Positions 17,016-24,378 of a stretch of 64,000 nucleotides of DNA are shown piece by piece. Source of the DNA: Streptomyces spiramyceticus (lineage in GTDB: Bacteria; Actinomycetota; Actinomycetes; Streptomycetales; Streptomycetaceae); assembly GCF_028807635.1 (NCBI RefSeq), contig NZ_JARBAX010000001.1, positions 1,625,001-1,689,000 of the forward strand, written 5' to 3'. Made by a program: the position numbers and the translations under genes. Positions within the stretch are counted from its first letter, which is position 1; every line of letters begins with the position of its first letter. The notes under the pieces are model-generated. The model did not search any database, was not told where the DNA came from, and was given only the letters and a program-made list of their open reading frames with translations.

Positions 17016-17453
17016 TCACTGGAGCTCCCCGACGGTGCGCGGGGCGGGGCCGCGCGGGTTGCGGGGCAGGAGGATGGCGCGATCGCGCTCGTCGACCAGG
17101 GGGTGGACGTAGTAGAAACCGGGCGGGTGGCGCCGGTCGTTGGCCAGCATGGCCAGCTCGTTCGCATAACGCTCCACGGACTTCCACAGCGGGCCGATCC
17201 GACCATAGAGGCTGCTGAAGTCGTGAATACGCCGCCCCTCCAGGTCGTGCAGGTACCAGAGTTGAAAGATCTCCGGCCCGTCGTCACGGCCCCAGATGCC
17301 ACTGGCGCTCGTCATCGTGATGGTCTGCACGCGCGGGTCGACCTCCGCGACGACGGCCGCCAGCCTGACGAGACAGGCACGGGCAAGTTGCCGCCTCGCC
17401 TTGCAGACCGCTTGGTCACGTGGGGCGCAAGGGTCGCCATGAGGCTCACCCAT
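17016..17453 (-). CDS. Hypothetical phage protein
   Basis: The 145-aa product starts at ATG 17453 behind GGAAGGA. The longer frame from 17549 crosses a hairpin. Near the N-terminus are two cysteines (GDPCAPRDQAVCKARRQLAR). The middle, IWGRDDGPEIFQLWYLHDLE, and the C-terminal GFYYVHPLVDERD look like a compact alpha/beta fold. No family is recognised. Confidence 0.62.
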   Translation of the reverse strand: MGEPHGDPCAPRDQAVCKARRQLARACLVRLAAVVAEVDPRVQTITMTSASGIWGRDDGPEIFQLWYLHDLEGRRIHDFSSLYGRIGPLWKSVERYANELAMLANDRRHPPGFYYVHPLVDERDRAILLPRNPRGPAPRTVGELQ

Positions 17454-17533
17454 CGAAGGATCCTTCCTATTGATTGTTCCGCTGCCAGGCCGCCTCCGCT
17501 GGCGGCCCATGGCCGAGCCGGACCGCTCGATCC

Positions 17534-17573
17534 CTCGGCGGCCGGTCACGGTGTCGACCGGCGGCCGAGGGGG
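17534..17573. terminator. Hairpin between hypothetical early genes
   Basis: CCCTCGGCGGCCGGT pairs, with mismatches, with ACCGGCGGCCGAGGG. Confidence 0.55.
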
Positions 17574-17582
17574 CTCGCGGGG

Positions 17583-17891
17583 TCAGGCCGGGCGGAGGTG
17601 CTCGTGGAGGTTGAGGAAGATGTTGATGACGGAGGCGAGTTCGACTCCGGAGTGGGGGCGGCTGCCGAGGGAGTCGGCGACCGGCGCGAGAAGCGCGATC
17701 AACACATCCAGCACGGCATCCGGGACCAGGCTGCTCCAGGAGTCGAAGTCCATGCCCTCGACGGAGCGCAGCCATGCGGTCTGCATGACGTCGTTGATCA
17801 CCCGGGTGACCGCCTCCACCTCGCCGGGCAGAAGGTGAGCAACCTGGAGAGTGCGGTCGAGGATGGTCGTGCTGGCGAACGTTCCGGCCAC
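17583..17891 (-). CDS. Hypothetical phage protein
   Basis: The 102-aa product starts at GTG 17891, 5 nt after AAGGAG. It is helical and hydrophobic in the middle (VLDVLIALLAPVADSLG) but too short and polar for a clear membrane span. It is the first gene after promoter P3. No family is recognised. Confidence 0.6.
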   Translation of the reverse strand: MAGTFASTTILDRTLQVAHLLPGEVEAVTRVINDVMQTAWLRSVEGMDFDSWSSLVPDAVLDVLIALLAPVADSLGSRPHSGVELASVINIFLNLHEHLRPA

Positions 17892-17932
17892 GGTGACTCC
17901 TTCGCGATCGGGCGGGCTTCCCCCTCCCTGAT

Positions 17933-17966
17933 GCTTTAATTCTATATGCACGAGGCAGAGGGTCAA
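17933..17966 (-). promoter_or_regulatory. Repeated early promoter P3
   Basis: TTGACC, 16 bp, then TAGAAT within GCATATAGAATTAAAGC. GGCGATC precedes the -35. Confidence 0.8.
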
Positions 17967-17989
17967 GATCGCCAGGGAAATTCTTCGAG

Positions 17990-18478
17990 CTATTTCCGCA
18001 GGTCAGTGGCTGTATCCGGCTCAAGCTCCCGAATGTGGAGCACAAGCCTGCTGCCGTCCACGATGTGACCGATGCGCATGTCCGGTCCGAGCAGCCGCGT
18101 GTGGTCGTCGTCGGGAAGGATCCCGCGGTCCACCAGCCCGTCGACGCAGGCTTTGAAGCTGGGATACCAATTGGCTGCGTCGCGCCGCTGGTTGTTCGTG
18201 GGGTGCAGGACTCCGATGATGTGGGCGCGCTGCATGTGCGGTATGCGCTGGGCTGAGGCCCAAGCTGCCCGGCGCAGCACCTTCGTGCGGTCCGCTGTTT
18301 GGAAGCGGTTGAGACGCTGGTTGGCGTTCAGCAGCAACAGCCTGGGCGGCAGCGCGACAGTGAAGCGGCGGCCGGGCATGGCTCCTGGTGCTGTCGCCAT
18401 GGCGTCGAACCAGTCCGCCGGCGGCTGCTCTCCGCCGACAGCCTTCATGAGGTGTTGTGTGACTTCTTCGTGTGTCAC
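17990..18478 (-). CDS. RusA-like Holliday-junction resolvase
   Basis: The 162-aa product has the RusA pattern: LLLLNANQRLN (42-56), then RRDAANWYPSFKACVDGLVD (98-117), and GILPDDDHTRLL with the acidic cluster D123-D125. D100, K109 and D113 are the expected metal and catalytic residues. Phage RusA enzymes cut branched recombination or replication intermediates before packaging. This fits the Sak4-like and Cas4-like genes 6-8 kb upstream in the same operon region. Confidence 0.82.
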   Translation of the reverse strand: MTHEEVTQHLMKAVGGEQPPADWFDAMATAPGAMPGRRFTVALPPRLLLLNANQRLNRFQTADRTKVLRRAAWASAQRIPHMQRAHIIGVLHPTNNQRRDAANWYPSFKACVDGLVDRGILPDDDHTRLLGPDMRIGHIVDGSRLVLHIRELEPDTATDLRK

Positions 18479-18501
18479 TTGCGTGGTTCTTCCTGTGTGG
18501 G

Positions 18502-18526
18502 GGCCGCCCCGGAGTCCGGGGCGGCC
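18502..18526. terminator. Hairpin upstream of the RusA-like gene
   Basis: An 11-bp perfect stem (GGCCGCCCCGG) closes a 3-nt loop, between the 85-aa gene and rusA-like gene. Confidence 0.7.
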
Positions 18527-18552
18527 GTTTCACGTGGTTCCTCGAGGCGGGG

Positions 18553-18810
18553 TCAGAAGGGTGGTTCGTCGCTGTACTGGGTGGGTCGTCTCCGGCCGAG
18601 CGGGATGACCAGTCGCCGAAGGCGGGCGGTGCACGGGCAGAGCCCCCAGCAGCCGTCTTCGGAGCCGTAGCCGTCGGCCTCGTACCAGGCGCCCTTGCCG
18701 CTGCACTCCCGGCAGGAGGGAGCTGCCTGCTGCTCCACGACGAGCGACCGGTCGTCGAAGTACAGAAGCCAGCGGCCGAGCAGCCACCCGGAACCTGTCA
18801 GCCCCGTCAC
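18553..18810 (-). CDS. Small zinc-finger-like phage protein
   Basis: The 85-aa product has CRECSGKGAWYEADG followed by CWGLCPC, resembling half of a DnaJ-type CxxCxGxG zinc finger. The N-terminus has a Trp-rich segment. The ATG overlaps the stop of the upstream gene (ATGA), so the two are coupled. Confidence 0.62.
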   Translation of the reverse strand: MTGLTGSGWLLGRWLLYFDDRSLVVEQQAAPSCRECSGKGAWYEADGYGSEDGCWGLCPCTARLRRLVIPLGRRRPTQYSDEPPF

Positions 18811-19148
18811 GCGTCGCGCCCGGCGGGCGGGTAGCCGGTGAGCTCGATGGGTGTGGTGCCGTAGAAGCCGTACGTCTTGCGGCGCCTGACCTCACCCTCG
18901 GCGGTGTGCCGCGTGTGGGAGTCCGGATCGTCGCTGCCGATGATGTTCGCCCAGCGTTCGTAGACGCCGTCAGCGGGTTCGTGCAGGTGGAGTCGGACCC
19001 CGAGGCCGTGGTCGCCGCTGTCGGTGAAGACGGTCGCGAGTTCGACCGACGGTGCGGGAAGAGTGGGGTGGGTCTGGGATATGAGCGCGACGGCGGCCAG
19101 CGGGCCGAGCAGTTCACGCGTGGTCCGTTCCTCGGAGCGGGCGGGCAT
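18807..19148 (-). CDS. Hypothetical phage protein
   Basis: The 113-aa product starts at ATG 19148, behind CCGGAGGA. An ATG at 19166 overlapping the whiB-like stop is an alternative. The sequence is alpha/beta with no recognised family, and ends KTYGFYGTTPIELTGYPPAG. Confidence 0.58.
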   Translation of the reverse strand: MPARSEERTTRELLGPLAAVALISQTHPTLPAPSVELATVFTDSGDHGLGVRLHLHEPADGVYERWANIIGSDDPDSHTRHTAEGEVRRRKTYGFYGTTPIELTGYPPAGRDA

Positions 19149-19162
19149 GTGTCCTCCGGTGG

Positions 19163-19597
19163 TCATGTCAGGTCGCCGAACGAGAGCTGTTCGCCGCCGA
19201 TGAGCGCGGGTGTGTCCGAGATGGATGCGAGGTAGCGGGCGTGGAAGGAGGCGCAGTTGTCGCACTGCTGCTCCACGGCTCTGCGGTGGGCGCGCGCTCC
19301 GGCTGCGCTTCCGCACGCCTTCCGGTTGACCGGGGCGGGCAGCTCGCTGTGGTGGGCGGTGGCGAGTTGGCCGATGATCTGGCCGTCGAACCACAGTCGG
19401 CCTCCGCACACACCGGTGAACCCGCACTTGTGTGGTCGTACGTGGGCGATGCACTGCGCGCGCAGAGGGCAGGCGGCGCACAGGCGCAGCGCCGGGCCGC
19501 ACTTCTCGCGTGTGAGGCGCGGGGTGGGCGGTTCGTCTCCGGCGCCCGGTGCCAGTTCGGGCCGGTCGCGGCAGGGGGCATTGGTGAGGTCGAGCAT
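19163..19597 (-). CDS. WhiB-like iron-sulfur regulator of phage type
   Basis: The 144-aa product has the Wbl pattern: C9, then C40-x2-C43-x5-C49 (LCAACPLRAQC) and the GFTGVCGGRLW turn in place of GVWGG. Wbl proteins bind a 4Fe-4S cluster and act with the primary sigma factor. Actinophages commonly carry them, and mycobacteriophage TM4 WhiB blocks host WhiB2. A second run of Cys (C111-x2-C114, in the C-terminal third) is unusual. AAGGAG precedes the ATG. Confidence 0.82.
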   Translation of the reverse strand: MLDLTNAPCRDRPELAPGAGDEPPTPRLTREKCGPALRLCAACPLRAQCIAHVRPHKCGFTGVCGGRLWFDGQIIGQLATAHHSELPAPVNRKACGSAAGARAHRRAVEQQCDNCASFHARYLASISDTPALIGGEQLSFGDLT

Positions 19598-19615
19598 GGT
19601 TCTCCTTGACCCCGG

Positions 19616-21121
19616 TCACAGGACCGGCTTGAGGCGCTCGCCGATCCACCGCGCGACGTTGCAACTGACGGCGTTTCCGGCCTGCATGGTCTGTTCGGCC
19701 TGGTTGCCGTAGACGACGTACTTCTCCGGGAACCTCTGGCCGAGCAGCTGCTCGCGGGGCTTGAGCATCCGGAAGTAGCAGTCCTCGATGGCGGGCGCGC
19801 TGCGCACGAGGGCGGCCGAGTCGCGGGTCGACAAGGTGTGTACGGATTCGGCGGCGGTCTTGGGGGATGACTTGCGGTAGGGGATGACGAGGGTGTTGCG
19901 GCCGGTCTCCTGTGACGGCGCGGTGTCGGGCACGACCAGGCCGTGGTGGTTGCCCTTGGCGGTGATGCCGGCCATGGGGTTGGTTACCGGGTTGGAGGTG
20001 GAGTTCCTGCGGAACTCGACGATGAACGGCTTGGTGGTGACGAGGGCTTCGCTCTCGCGAGTGAGGCGCGTGCGCAGTGGCACGTCGACCGGCGCCGGTT
20101 CGGTGTTCCAGCTACCGCCGGTGGGCACGAGTAGTGCGTCACCCTGCTTCGCGGTCCGGGTGGGCAGGGGGCGGTCCTCGACTGCGTAGGCGCGGTCGGT
20201 GCCGTCCCTGCCGTGCGTGAGTGTGATGGAGCTGGGACGGTGGGGGAACTTCACGAGCCCTGCCGCGATGCGCGCCATGGTGGTCGGCACGAGGGGCTTC
20301 TTGCGGTCGCCGATGCGGGTGCCGATGTCCTGCCAGTTGATGATGTCGGCAGCTGGTCTTACGTACGGCTCGACGACGGTCCTGCCGCACCGGCTCTGCG
20401 GGCATCGGTAGTCATAGTCGCGGCGGTACTTACCGACGCGGACATTGCTCTGGAACCAGCTCTGGACGGCGGGCACATCCTCGCCGCAGGAGGGGCAGTA
20501 CGCGGGGGGACGCGGCTCCAGATCGGGCTTGCGCATGGACTTGCGGGTGAAGACGCAGTACAGGCGGTCGCGCCACTGCGGGGCTCGCAGGTTGACCTCG
20601 TCGCCGACGTGCGCGCTGCTGACGGACACGATCTGGACCCGGTAGCCGAGCTTCTCCATGGCGTCGAGCCACACCGGGAAGAGGAGCCAGTCGCTCGCGA
20701 ACTCGATGACGTTCTCGACGATGACTGCCTTGAACCGCTTCGCTTCGGCGGCGCGTACAACGCACCATGCGGTCACCCGCGTGCGTTCGAACGCTTCCTT
20801 GGTGAGAGCGTCCCAGTCGTGCTTCTGCTCGTCGTCGAGCTGGTCGAGGAGATCGAGCTGCTTGCTCTCGCGTCGGCGGCCGCCCGCGGGGCTGATCTCG
20901 GTGCAGATGACGGAGGCCCACAGCACGTCCGCCTTCGGCAGATGCCGCATGGGCAGGCCGGATATGTCGATGGTGAGGTGGTCGGCGTTGGGGTGGTTGG
21001 CAGCGTGGGTGTCGATGGCGAGCTGCCAGTGGTTGATGCCGAGGATGAGTTCGTAACCGGCTTCAACGAGGCCGGTGCTGCTGCCGCCGGCGCCGCACAG
21101 CATGTCGATGACTCTGTTCAC
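19616..21121 (-). CDS. Phage C5-cytosine DNA methyltransferase
   Basis: The 501-aa product opens with motif I DMLCGAGGSSTGL (6-18). The catalytic loop, normally PPCQ, reads ASVICTEISPAGG with C73. The ENV motif is present (KAVIVENVIEF). A long insert and a CxxC zinc-like pair (YCPSCGEDVPAV) sit in the target-recognition half. The C-terminus has KYVVYGNQAEQTMQAGNAVS, the motif IX-X region. It probably protects phage DNA from host restriction. GTG 21121 is the start, preceded by a start-associated sequence. Confidence 0.85.
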   Translation of the reverse strand: MNRVIDMLCGAGGSSTGLVEAGYELILGINHWQLAIDTHAANHPNADHLTIDISGLPMRHLPKADVLWASVICTEISPAGGRRRESKQLDLLDQLDDEQKHDWDALTKEAFERTRVTAWCVVRAAEAKRFKAVIVENVIEFASDWLLFPVWLDAMEKLGYRVQIVSVSSAHVGDEVNLRAPQWRDRLYCVFTRKSMRKPDLEPRPPAYCPSCGEDVPAVQSWFQSNVRVGKYRRDYDYRCPQSRCGRTVVEPYVRPAADIINWQDIGTRIGDRKKPLVPTTMARIAAGLVKFPHRPSSITLTHGRDGTDRAYAVEDRPLPTRTAKQGDALLVPTGGSWNTEPAPVDVPLRTRLTRESEALVTTKPFIVEFRRNSTSNPVTNPMAGITAKGNHHGLVVPDTAPSQETGRNTLVIPYRKSSPKTAAESVHTLSTRDSAALVRSAPAIEDCYFRMLKPREQLLGQRFPEKYVVYGNQAEQTMQAGNAVSCNVARWIGERLKPVL

Positions 21122-21129
21122 GGGTGGTG

Positions 21130-21141
21130 CTCCAAGAGGTC
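21130..21141 (-). promoter_or_regulatory. Start-associated sequence copy 3
   Basis: GACCTCTTGGAG lies 8 nt before GTG 21121. A hairpin (21150-21178) lies 8 nt upstream. Confidence 0.85.
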
Positions 21142-21149
21142 TACGGCTG

Positions 21150-21178
21150 GTCCCGGCCCCGCGTGCGGGGGCCGGGAC
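21150..21178 (-). terminator. Intercistronic hairpin upstream of start-associated sequence 3
   Basis: GTCCCGGCCCC pairs perfectly with GGGGCCGGGAC, 11 bp. Confidence 0.75.
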
Positions 21179-21190
21179 GGTGAGGGTCGG

Positions 21191-21673
21191 TCAGTGGACG
21201 CGGAGGCCGCCGAGGTCTCGGGCGCGGCGCAGGAAGGCGGTCCACCGGCCCCACGTGAGGTCGCCGACCGGCATCTCTGCGATGGCGTAGTTCGGGTGGA
21301 CCTCGTACGCGGCAAGGGCAGCCGAGAGTTCCTGCGGGGTGATGAGACGTCCCTCGTTGAAGTGGAGCTTGAACGACGGGATGCCGGTCGGCTCGGGCTC
21401 GGCCCAGTCGCGGACGGCGAACCAGTCCTCCCGGTACTTCGCGATGGCCTGCTTGGTCGCCTCACTGGCGTCGTTGCCGAGGGCGAAGTCCCCCTTGGTC
21501 AGGCCGTACGCGGTCAGCTGCGGCCATGCGGGCATCGGGGTGTCGGTGACCATCCCGAAGTTGGCCATCACTTCGAAGGCGTGGTGCCCCGTGGTCCAGC
21601 CGAAGCGGAAGTAGTGCTCGTCGCCTTCGCGGGGGGTGCCGTCGGGGTTCTGGATGTAGGTGTCGTAGCCCAT
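21191..21673 (-). CDS. Hypothetical phage protein
   Basis: The 160-aa product begins MGYDTYIQNPDGTP. The start is fixed by a start-associated sequence 6 nt upstream. The fold looks alpha/beta with many aromatic residues (HYFRFGWTTGHHAFEVMANF). No family is recognised. Confidence 0.65.
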   Translation of the reverse strand: MGYDTYIQNPDGTPREGDEHYFRFGWTTGHHAFEVMANFGMVTDTPMPAWPQLTAYGLTKGDFALGNDASEATKQAIAKYREDWFAVRDWAEPEPTGIPSFKLHFNEGRLITPQELSAALAAYEVHPNYAIAEMPVGDLTWGRWTAFLRRARDLGGLRVH

Positions 21674-21679
21674 GGGTGG

Positions 21680-21691
21680 CTCCAAGAGGTC
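21680..21691 (-). promoter_or_regulatory. Start-associated sequence copy 4
   Basis: GACCTCTTGGAG lies 6 nt before ATG 21673. Confidence 0.85.
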
Positions 21692-21696
21692 GAGGG

Positions 21697-21723
21697 GCCC
21701 GGCCTCCTCTTCGGAGGCCGGGC
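21697..21723 (-). terminator. Intercistronic hairpin upstream of start-associated sequence 4
   Basis: An 11-bp perfect stem (GCCCGGCCTCC) closes a 5-nt loop. Confidence 0.75.
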
Positions 21724-21730
21724 GGGGAGG

Positions 21731-21886
21731 TCAGTGGTGGGGTGCGTGCTGGCCGTGGTGCTGGCCGCAGTGCGTGCAGCGCGGTCGCCGGTTGCGCATG
21801 TCGATGCGGACCTCGTGAAGGAGGAAGGCGCCGAAGGCGACGGCCCAGGCGCAGGCACCGGCCAGGACCCACGCCACGGCGGTCAC
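21731..21886 (-). CDS. Small membrane protein with CxxC tail
   Basis: The 51-aa product starts at GTG 21886, overlapping the previous stop by 4 nt. One hydrophobic helix (AWVLAGACAWAVAFGAFLL) is followed by a basic stretch and CTHCGQHHGQH, a possible metal site. The function is unknown. Confidence 0.6.
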   Translation of the reverse strand: MTAVAWVLAGACAWAVAFGAFLLHEVRIDMRNRRPRCTHCGQHHGQHAPHH

Positions 21887-22095
21887 CGCTTGCTCTCGTT
21901 GCGGCGAGCGGGGCAGGGTTGGGTCAACTGAGCGATCGCGAGCACGACGCCGTTGGCGTCGTTGGTGGCGCGTGCGTTCTCCAGGGCCGCTTGGACGCGC
22001 GCTCGCTCCTCGTCTGTCTGCGGGTGAGCGATGACGCACCAGCACGTGGCTGTGGCCTCGGCGGGCTGCTCGCTCGGGTTGGTCTGCTCGGTCAT
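21883..22095 (-). CDS. Small hypothetical phage protein
   Basis: The 70-aa product starts at ATG 22095, overlapping the previous stop by 4 nt (ATGA). It contains ATATCWCVIAHPQTDEERAR and a cationic C-terminus. No family is recognised. The coupled overlaps on both sides support it as a gene. Confidence 0.58.
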   Translation of the reverse strand: MTEQTNPSEQPAEATATCWCVIAHPQTDEERARVQAALENARATNDANGVVLAIAQLTQPCPARRNESKR

Positions 22096-22745
22096 GCCGG
22101 GACCAGACCGTCGAAGCGGAGGTAAACGGTGCGAACGGCGTCTCCGCGCTTCCACACCGTCAACGGCCAGTCCGTGCCGCCCTGTTCGTGGATGCACTGC
22201 CAGTCGTTCTCGGACAGGGCGTGGGTCTCGTAGCCGTACTGCTTCACAGCCTCGTGGCGGTCGGTGAGGGCGAGGCACAGCACGCGGTGCTCCGGGCGGT
22301 GATGGGCAGTCACGCCCATCAGGCAGACGGACATGCAGTCGCGCAGCGTCGGCGCGAGCTTTCGTTCCGCGACGTACGCGGTGATGGCGAGGAGCATCGG
22401 GGCGACGTGGTTGCCGTTGGTGGCTTGGTCGCCGTCCTGGGTCGAGTCGTAGACGACTTCGTGGAATGTCGGGTTGTCCTGGTGCTGCCGGACAACTTGG
22501 AAGCCCTCCAACTCGGTCGGGTCCAAGGGCAGGTCCGTGACGGACGCGATCCACAGGTGCGAGCCGTCTGCAAGGTCCACGGTGATCCCGAACTCGCCGC
22601 CAGCGGCCTCCACGTTCGCCACGAGGGGCAGGCGGCGCAGGGGCGTAATGACGGGCTCGTAGGCGTGCCACAGCTTGAGCCACAGCGGGTCGTTGGTGTT
22701 GTTGTGGTCAGGCATGGGCGCGAGTCGGTTGATGTCGTGCGTCAC
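22092..22745 (-). CDS. Hypothetical phage protein
   Basis: The 217-aa product starts at GTG 22745, 6 nt after a start-associated sequence. It is an alpha/beta protein with a central hydrophobic helix (VAPMLLAITAYVAERKL). No family is recognised. Confidence 0.65.
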   Translation of the reverse strand: MTHDINRLAPMPDHNNTNDPLWLKLWHAYEPVITPLRRLPLVANVEAAGGEFGITVDLADGSHLWIASVTDLPLDPTELEGFQVVRQHQDNPTFHEVVYDSTQDGDQATNGNHVAPMLLAITAYVAERKLAPTLRDCMSVCLMGVTAHHRPEHRVLCLALTDRHEAVKQYGYETHALSENDWQCIHEQGGTDWPLTVWKRGDAVRTVYLRFDGLVPA

Positions 22746-22751
22746 GTGTCT

Positions 22752-22763
22752 CTCCAAGAGGTC
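22752..22763 (-). promoter_or_regulatory. Start-associated sequence copy 5
   Basis: GACCTCTTGGAG lies 6 nt before GTG 22745. Upstream sits the palindrome at 22775-22788 in place of a hairpin. Confidence 0.85.
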
Positions 22764-22774
22764 GTGTGCCGTAA

Positions 22775-22788
22775 AACTCTACAGAGTT
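22775..22788. promoter_or_regulatory. Operator-like palindrome O1 (AACTCT-N2-AGAGTT)
   Basis: AACTCTACAGAGTT lies within a longer CCGTAA/ACGG dyad. The same arms recur at 27049-27064, and both copies are flanked by a shared CCTATCT word. On the minus strand TAGAGT could be a -10. Confidence 0.5.
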
Positions 22789-22831
22789 ACGGCCTATCTC
22801 GACAGATGCGTCTGCTCGATGCGGGCCCAGG

Positions 22832-23260
22832 TCAGGGCAGGATGCGGCCGTTCTCCCTTTCGCGCTCACCTCGGGCGATGGCCGCAAGGCGGGTCACCTC
22901 GGCGGCGCGGCTCGTCAGCTGGGTCGCGAGGTGCTGCGCTTCGTGGGCGACCCTGCGCGCCTGCATCACGGCGTAGTGGTTGGCGCGGTGGTCGAAGTGG
23001 AGTTCAGCACCGCCGAGTTCATCCAGAAGCTGGTTTACGAGGTCGTCCCGAGCGTGCTCGCTGCTGCCGAGACCATCGAGGTCACGTTCACATTCGGCCG
23101 CCTTGTCGAGGTCGGCGATCGCGACCAGCACGTCCCCGATCCCCTCGGGGTCCTCGTAGTACAGGTCAGCGAGCGCCCGCAGGATCGGGTACACCTGCTC
23201 GCTGCCATCGAGGATCACGCGACCCCCGCGTCGCCGCCTGAGCTTGGGCAGTTGACTCAT
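22832..23260 (-). CDS. Hypothetical phage protein
   Basis: The 142-aa product has an AAAGGAG site before the ATG at 23260. It is basic at the N-terminus, otherwise acidic and helical (ALADLYYEDPEGIGDVLVAI). It is the first gene after promoter P4. No family is recognised. Confidence 0.62.
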   Translation of the reverse strand: MSQLPKLRRRRGGRVILDGSEQVYPILRALADLYYEDPEGIGDVLVAIADLDKAAECERDLDGLGSSEHARDDLVNQLLDELGGAELHFDHRANHYAVMQARRVAHEAQHLATQLTSRAAEVTRLAAIARGERERENGRILP

Positions 23261-23303
23261 GCCGAATCTCCTTTCAGGAGAGGAGCTCTTCCCCCTCTCT
23301 CAT

Positions 23304-23338
23304 GCTTCAATTCTATATGCAGCCGTAGGGGTGATCAA
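23304..23338 (-). promoter_or_regulatory. Repeated early promoter P4
   Basis: TTGATC, 17 bp, then TAGAAT within GCATATAGAATTGAAGC. Confidence 0.75.
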
Positions 23339-23367
23339 GCTTTCTGGCAACTTAATAAAGTTGTGAT

Positions 23368-24297
23368 CTATCTTTTGGGTTTGACTATGCCCTCACGAGC
23401 CCGCCGGACCGCCTCCGCTTTGGCCTCGGCTCGCTCCTCAACTTGCTGAAGCCGCTGCTCCCGTTCGGCATGCCAGTTGAGCCACCACTGCCCGTTCTCC
23501 TGGTTCTCCTCTACCTTGCGCGCAGCCACCTCCCGTTCGCGCTCCGAGCGCGGATTCGTGCCGCAGCCCCGGCATGACGCGGCGGGCTTGCCTCGATGCC
23601 GTGAGCACCCGCCTGCCTTCTTCGGCTGCTGCTCAGATGGTGCTGGTGGTGAGGCGGCAGCGGGCTCCCCTGCGGCGTCAGCCGCGGGGGTAGGGGGGAA
23701 AGGAAGGGAAGAGGAAGGAACAGGGAAGGAAGGGGTTCCATCGGTGAAACCCTCTGGGTTCCCCGCATGAAACCCACTGGGTTCCAACGGTGGAACCCAC
23801 TCTTCGGGCTCCTCAGGGTTCCCCGCGTGGAACCCAGGTGCTTCTTGGGGGCCTTCGCGCTCGCGCCGGCGGGCAGCATCCCTCTCCTCGACGTCCTCGT
23901 GGGTCATGGCAGGCGGGGTGGGAGCCGCCCGCTTCACGTCGGTGCGCGCCTTCCGGGGGTTCTTGGGCGCTGCCTCCCTGGCCGCCAGTCGTTCCTTGAG
24001 TTCGGGCGTGGTGGGCGTCTTGGGCACGGCTATGGGGAACACGCGGTAGACAGCGGACCGACCCGCTTTGCCGGTGTGCACACGCTCCACCAAGCCCTTG
24101 CCCACGAGTTCGGTGACGATGGTGATGGCTCGCTTGGTGGTGACGCCCACCCATGCCGCCAGTCTCGTCAGGCCGGGACGAGCGAGCCGCGTCTCGTCGT
24201 CGGCCGAGTCGCAGAGCTTCATCATGGCCAGCTTCTGGCTAGCGGTGACTACGTCGTGGGGCAGGTAGGCGGCGGCGATCATGAGCTGGATGGACAT
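23368..24297 (-). CDS. Phage replication-initiator-like protein with winged-helix domain
   Basis: The 309-aa product has a helix-turn-helix domain in residues 10-95 (LTRLAAWVGVTTKRAITIVT, then a wing). A long Pro/Ser/Ala-rich linker (about 155-240) follows, then CSRHRGKPAASCRGCG, two CxxC/CxxxxC cysteine pairs, and a charged coiled-coil C-terminus. Four 20-bp iterons lie inside the linker-coding part, the arrangement seen in lambda O, where the initiator gene contains its own origin. No helicase or primase is nearby. The length and HTH-plus-linker build fit actinophage replication proteins. Confidence 0.68.
   Translation of the reverse strand: MSIQLMIAAAYLPHDVVTASQKLAMMKLCDSADDETRLARPGLTRLAAWVGVTTKRAITIVTELVGKGLVERVHTGKAGRSAVYRVFPIAVPKTPTTPELKERLAAREAAPKNPRKARTDVKRAAPTPPAMTHEDVEERDAARRREREGPQEAPGFHAGNPEEPEEWVPPLEPSGFHAGNPEGFTDGTPSFPVPSSSLPFPPTPAADAAGEPAAASPPAPSEQQPKKAGGCSRHRGKPAASCRGCGTNPRSEREREVAARKVEENQENGQWWLNWHAEREQRLQQVEERAEAKAEAVRRAREGIVKPKR
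23733..23835. repeat. Four iterons, candidate phage replication origin
   Basis: Four 20-bp palindromic units start at 23733, 23756, 23779 and 23816. The third reads GGGTTCCAACGGTGGAACCC. The arms GGGTTCC/GGAACCC are perfect in units 3 and 4, and one base off in units 1 and 2. Spacings are 23, 23 and 37 bp. They encode repeated GFHAGNP-like residues inside the initiator-like gene. Confidence 0.72.
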
Positions 24298-24378
24298 GCG
24301 GTCCCCTGGAGCAGCGTTCGGGCAGGTTGGAGCGCCCCGCCCGGTGGCAGCCGAGCAGGGCGATTGAGAGGCAGGGAC

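Noticed and set aside
18807..19664. 285-codon minus frame spanning whiB and its downstream gene.
   Set aside because: Its N-terminal two thirds is the wrong frame of the whiB-like gene; only the last 113 codons make sense.
23733..23835. The four repeats as a possible CRISPR array.
   Set aside because: Units are palindromic, 20 bp, with 3-17 bp spacing and lie inside a coding frame. CRISPR spacers are longer and unique, and no cas1 or cas2 is present. The Cas4-like gene alone is common in phages.
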